From positions 1 through 32,121 of the forward strand of contig CANPZD010000011.1 in assembly GCA_947589085.1 (NCBI GenBank): a stretch of 32,121 bases of DNA, written 5' to 3'. The notes below the pieces were generated by a model, which did not search any database, was not told the DNA's origin, and saw only the letters and a list, made by a program, of their open reading frames with translations. The position numbers and the translations under genes were made by a program. Source of the DNA: an uncultured Clostridia bacterium. GTDB lineage: Bacteria > Bacillota > Clostridia > Christensenellales > Borkfalkiaceae. Positions 31,537-32,121 of this stretch are shown here, piece by piece; position 1 is the first letter of the stretch; every line of letters starts with the position of its first letter.

Positions 31537-32121
31537 TTAATAACCATCATAATAAAGTTCGTCGTAAAGGTCTCCGTCTGTCCGATGGTAACGCTTACGC
31601 TGACTTTCCACAGTATTCTTGATGAGAGAGAAGCTCTCGCCGCGTTTCGCTCCGTATTTCTCGGATACTTCCTTGAAGAAGTCCTCTTGCAGAGCGGAGT
31701 AAGATACTAATCCGCCGCGCGCTTTCCAAAATGCGCTGTGGGAAAGCAATGGTTCGTCTATCTCCTCCCGATGCCTATACATAGGCATATCGTACTCATC
31801 GCGCAGTTGAAGTCTGTTGCCCGCTTCGCTTTTATCGTTGCTCATGATCTTTTCTTGCCATACTTCCGTAATGGGGAGATAGTAGACGAAGAGGCTTCGC
31901 CTGTTCGGCTCGGTGACAATCACGGCGCAGATGATGTTCTCATGTGTGCGTAAGAAACCTATTTTGTCTATGGCGTATTGGTAGCAAACTTTGAAATAGT
32001 TTCGTATGTCCTGTTCGGATGCAAAGCCGTCCCAAAACTCCCGATTGCCGCCGAATTGCAGACATTCCAAGACAATGTTCTTGCCTCGGAAGTGGTAGGC
32101 GGCGTTCGTAGACTTCATCAC
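31537..32121 (-). CDS. MobV/Pre-like plasmid recombination (relaxase-family) protein, possibly partial
   Basis: A frame of 194 residues that reaches the right window edge, so the N-terminus may continue. The segments LFVYYLPITEVWQEKIM, LSHSAFWKARGG and YSALQEDFFKEVSEKYG, followed by KRGES, resemble the second half of the Mob_Pre (MobV) relaxase domain. In the family the strand before this carries a catalytic H-x-D-E...H-x-H motif; here the aligned stretch reads AVIVTEPNRRSLFVYYLP with no histidine. It may be an inactive or divergent relaxase, or an accessory protein that kept the fold. It ends 19 bases before the promoter of the RHH gene. The assignment is from memory of family motifs and is moderate. 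Confidence 0.5.
   Translation of the reverse strand: MMKSTNAAYHFRGKNIVLECLQFGGNREFWDGFASEQDIRNYFKVCYQYAIDKIGFLRTHENIICAVIVTEPNRRSLFVYYLPITEVWQEKIMSNDKSEAGNRLQLRDEYDMPMYRHREEIDEPLLSHSAFWKARGGLVSYSALQEDFFKEVSEKYGAKRGESFSLIKNTVESQRKRYHRTDGDLYDELYYDGY

Overview
The window looks like a chromosomal segment of an uncultured, probably gut-associated Gram-positive anaerobe of the Clostridia; a Christensenellales-like lineage is my guess, not something the sequence proves. The reasons are consistent GGAGG ribosome binding sites, sigma-A type promoters (several exact TTGACA-N17-TATAAT), many lipobox surface proteins with InlB/Ig-type modules, a MinD/MinE-type pair, and a thioredoxin-reductase-like flavoprotein of a type known from clostridia. 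From 29304 to the right end the DNA is visibly more AT-rich and is an integrated mobile element.

Left part (1-5989, + strand): the tail of an unknown gene, then a tightly coupled set of a zinc-ribbon-tagged ABC ATPase, an ABC-2-like permease and a 1029-residue membrane-anchored Ig/beta-helix protein, closed by a strong hairpin. Next come about 740 bases without a gene (6000-6748), a mosaic of interspersed hairpin elements, several bounded by GTCAT...ATGAC.

Middle part (6749-20464): a surface-protein island. On the minus strand lie a small amidase-domain protein and two paralogous, all-beta lipoproteins (about 1030 and 776 aa). Divergently on the plus strand lie a lipoprotein joining six CxxC repeats to a thioredoxin-like domain, and a 1722-residue InlB-repeat lipoprotein. 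Most of these transcription units have recognisable promoters and terminators, and three leaders carry inverted repeats next to the ribosome binding site.

Housekeeping part (20527-29303, + strand): PHP phosphoesterase, thioredoxin-reductase-like flavoprotein without recognisable NADPH motifs, CNNM/CBS membrane protein, THUMP-type rRNA methyltransferase, a MarR regulator whose promoter contains a dyad, a one-chain MacB-like ABC transporter with a ~500-residue ectodomain, a 24-codon small ORF, MinD plus a MinE-like protein, and tRNA-Ser(UGA).

Right part (29291-32121, - strand): a large serine recombinase whose last codons and stop lie inside the 3' end of tRNA-Ser, marking the likely attachment site. 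Upstream of it, in its own operon, are two small proteins and a ribbon-helix-helix protein with a perfect palindrome beside a consensus promoter, and then a MobV/Pre-like protein that lacks the family's histidine motif. The rest of the element lies beyond the window.
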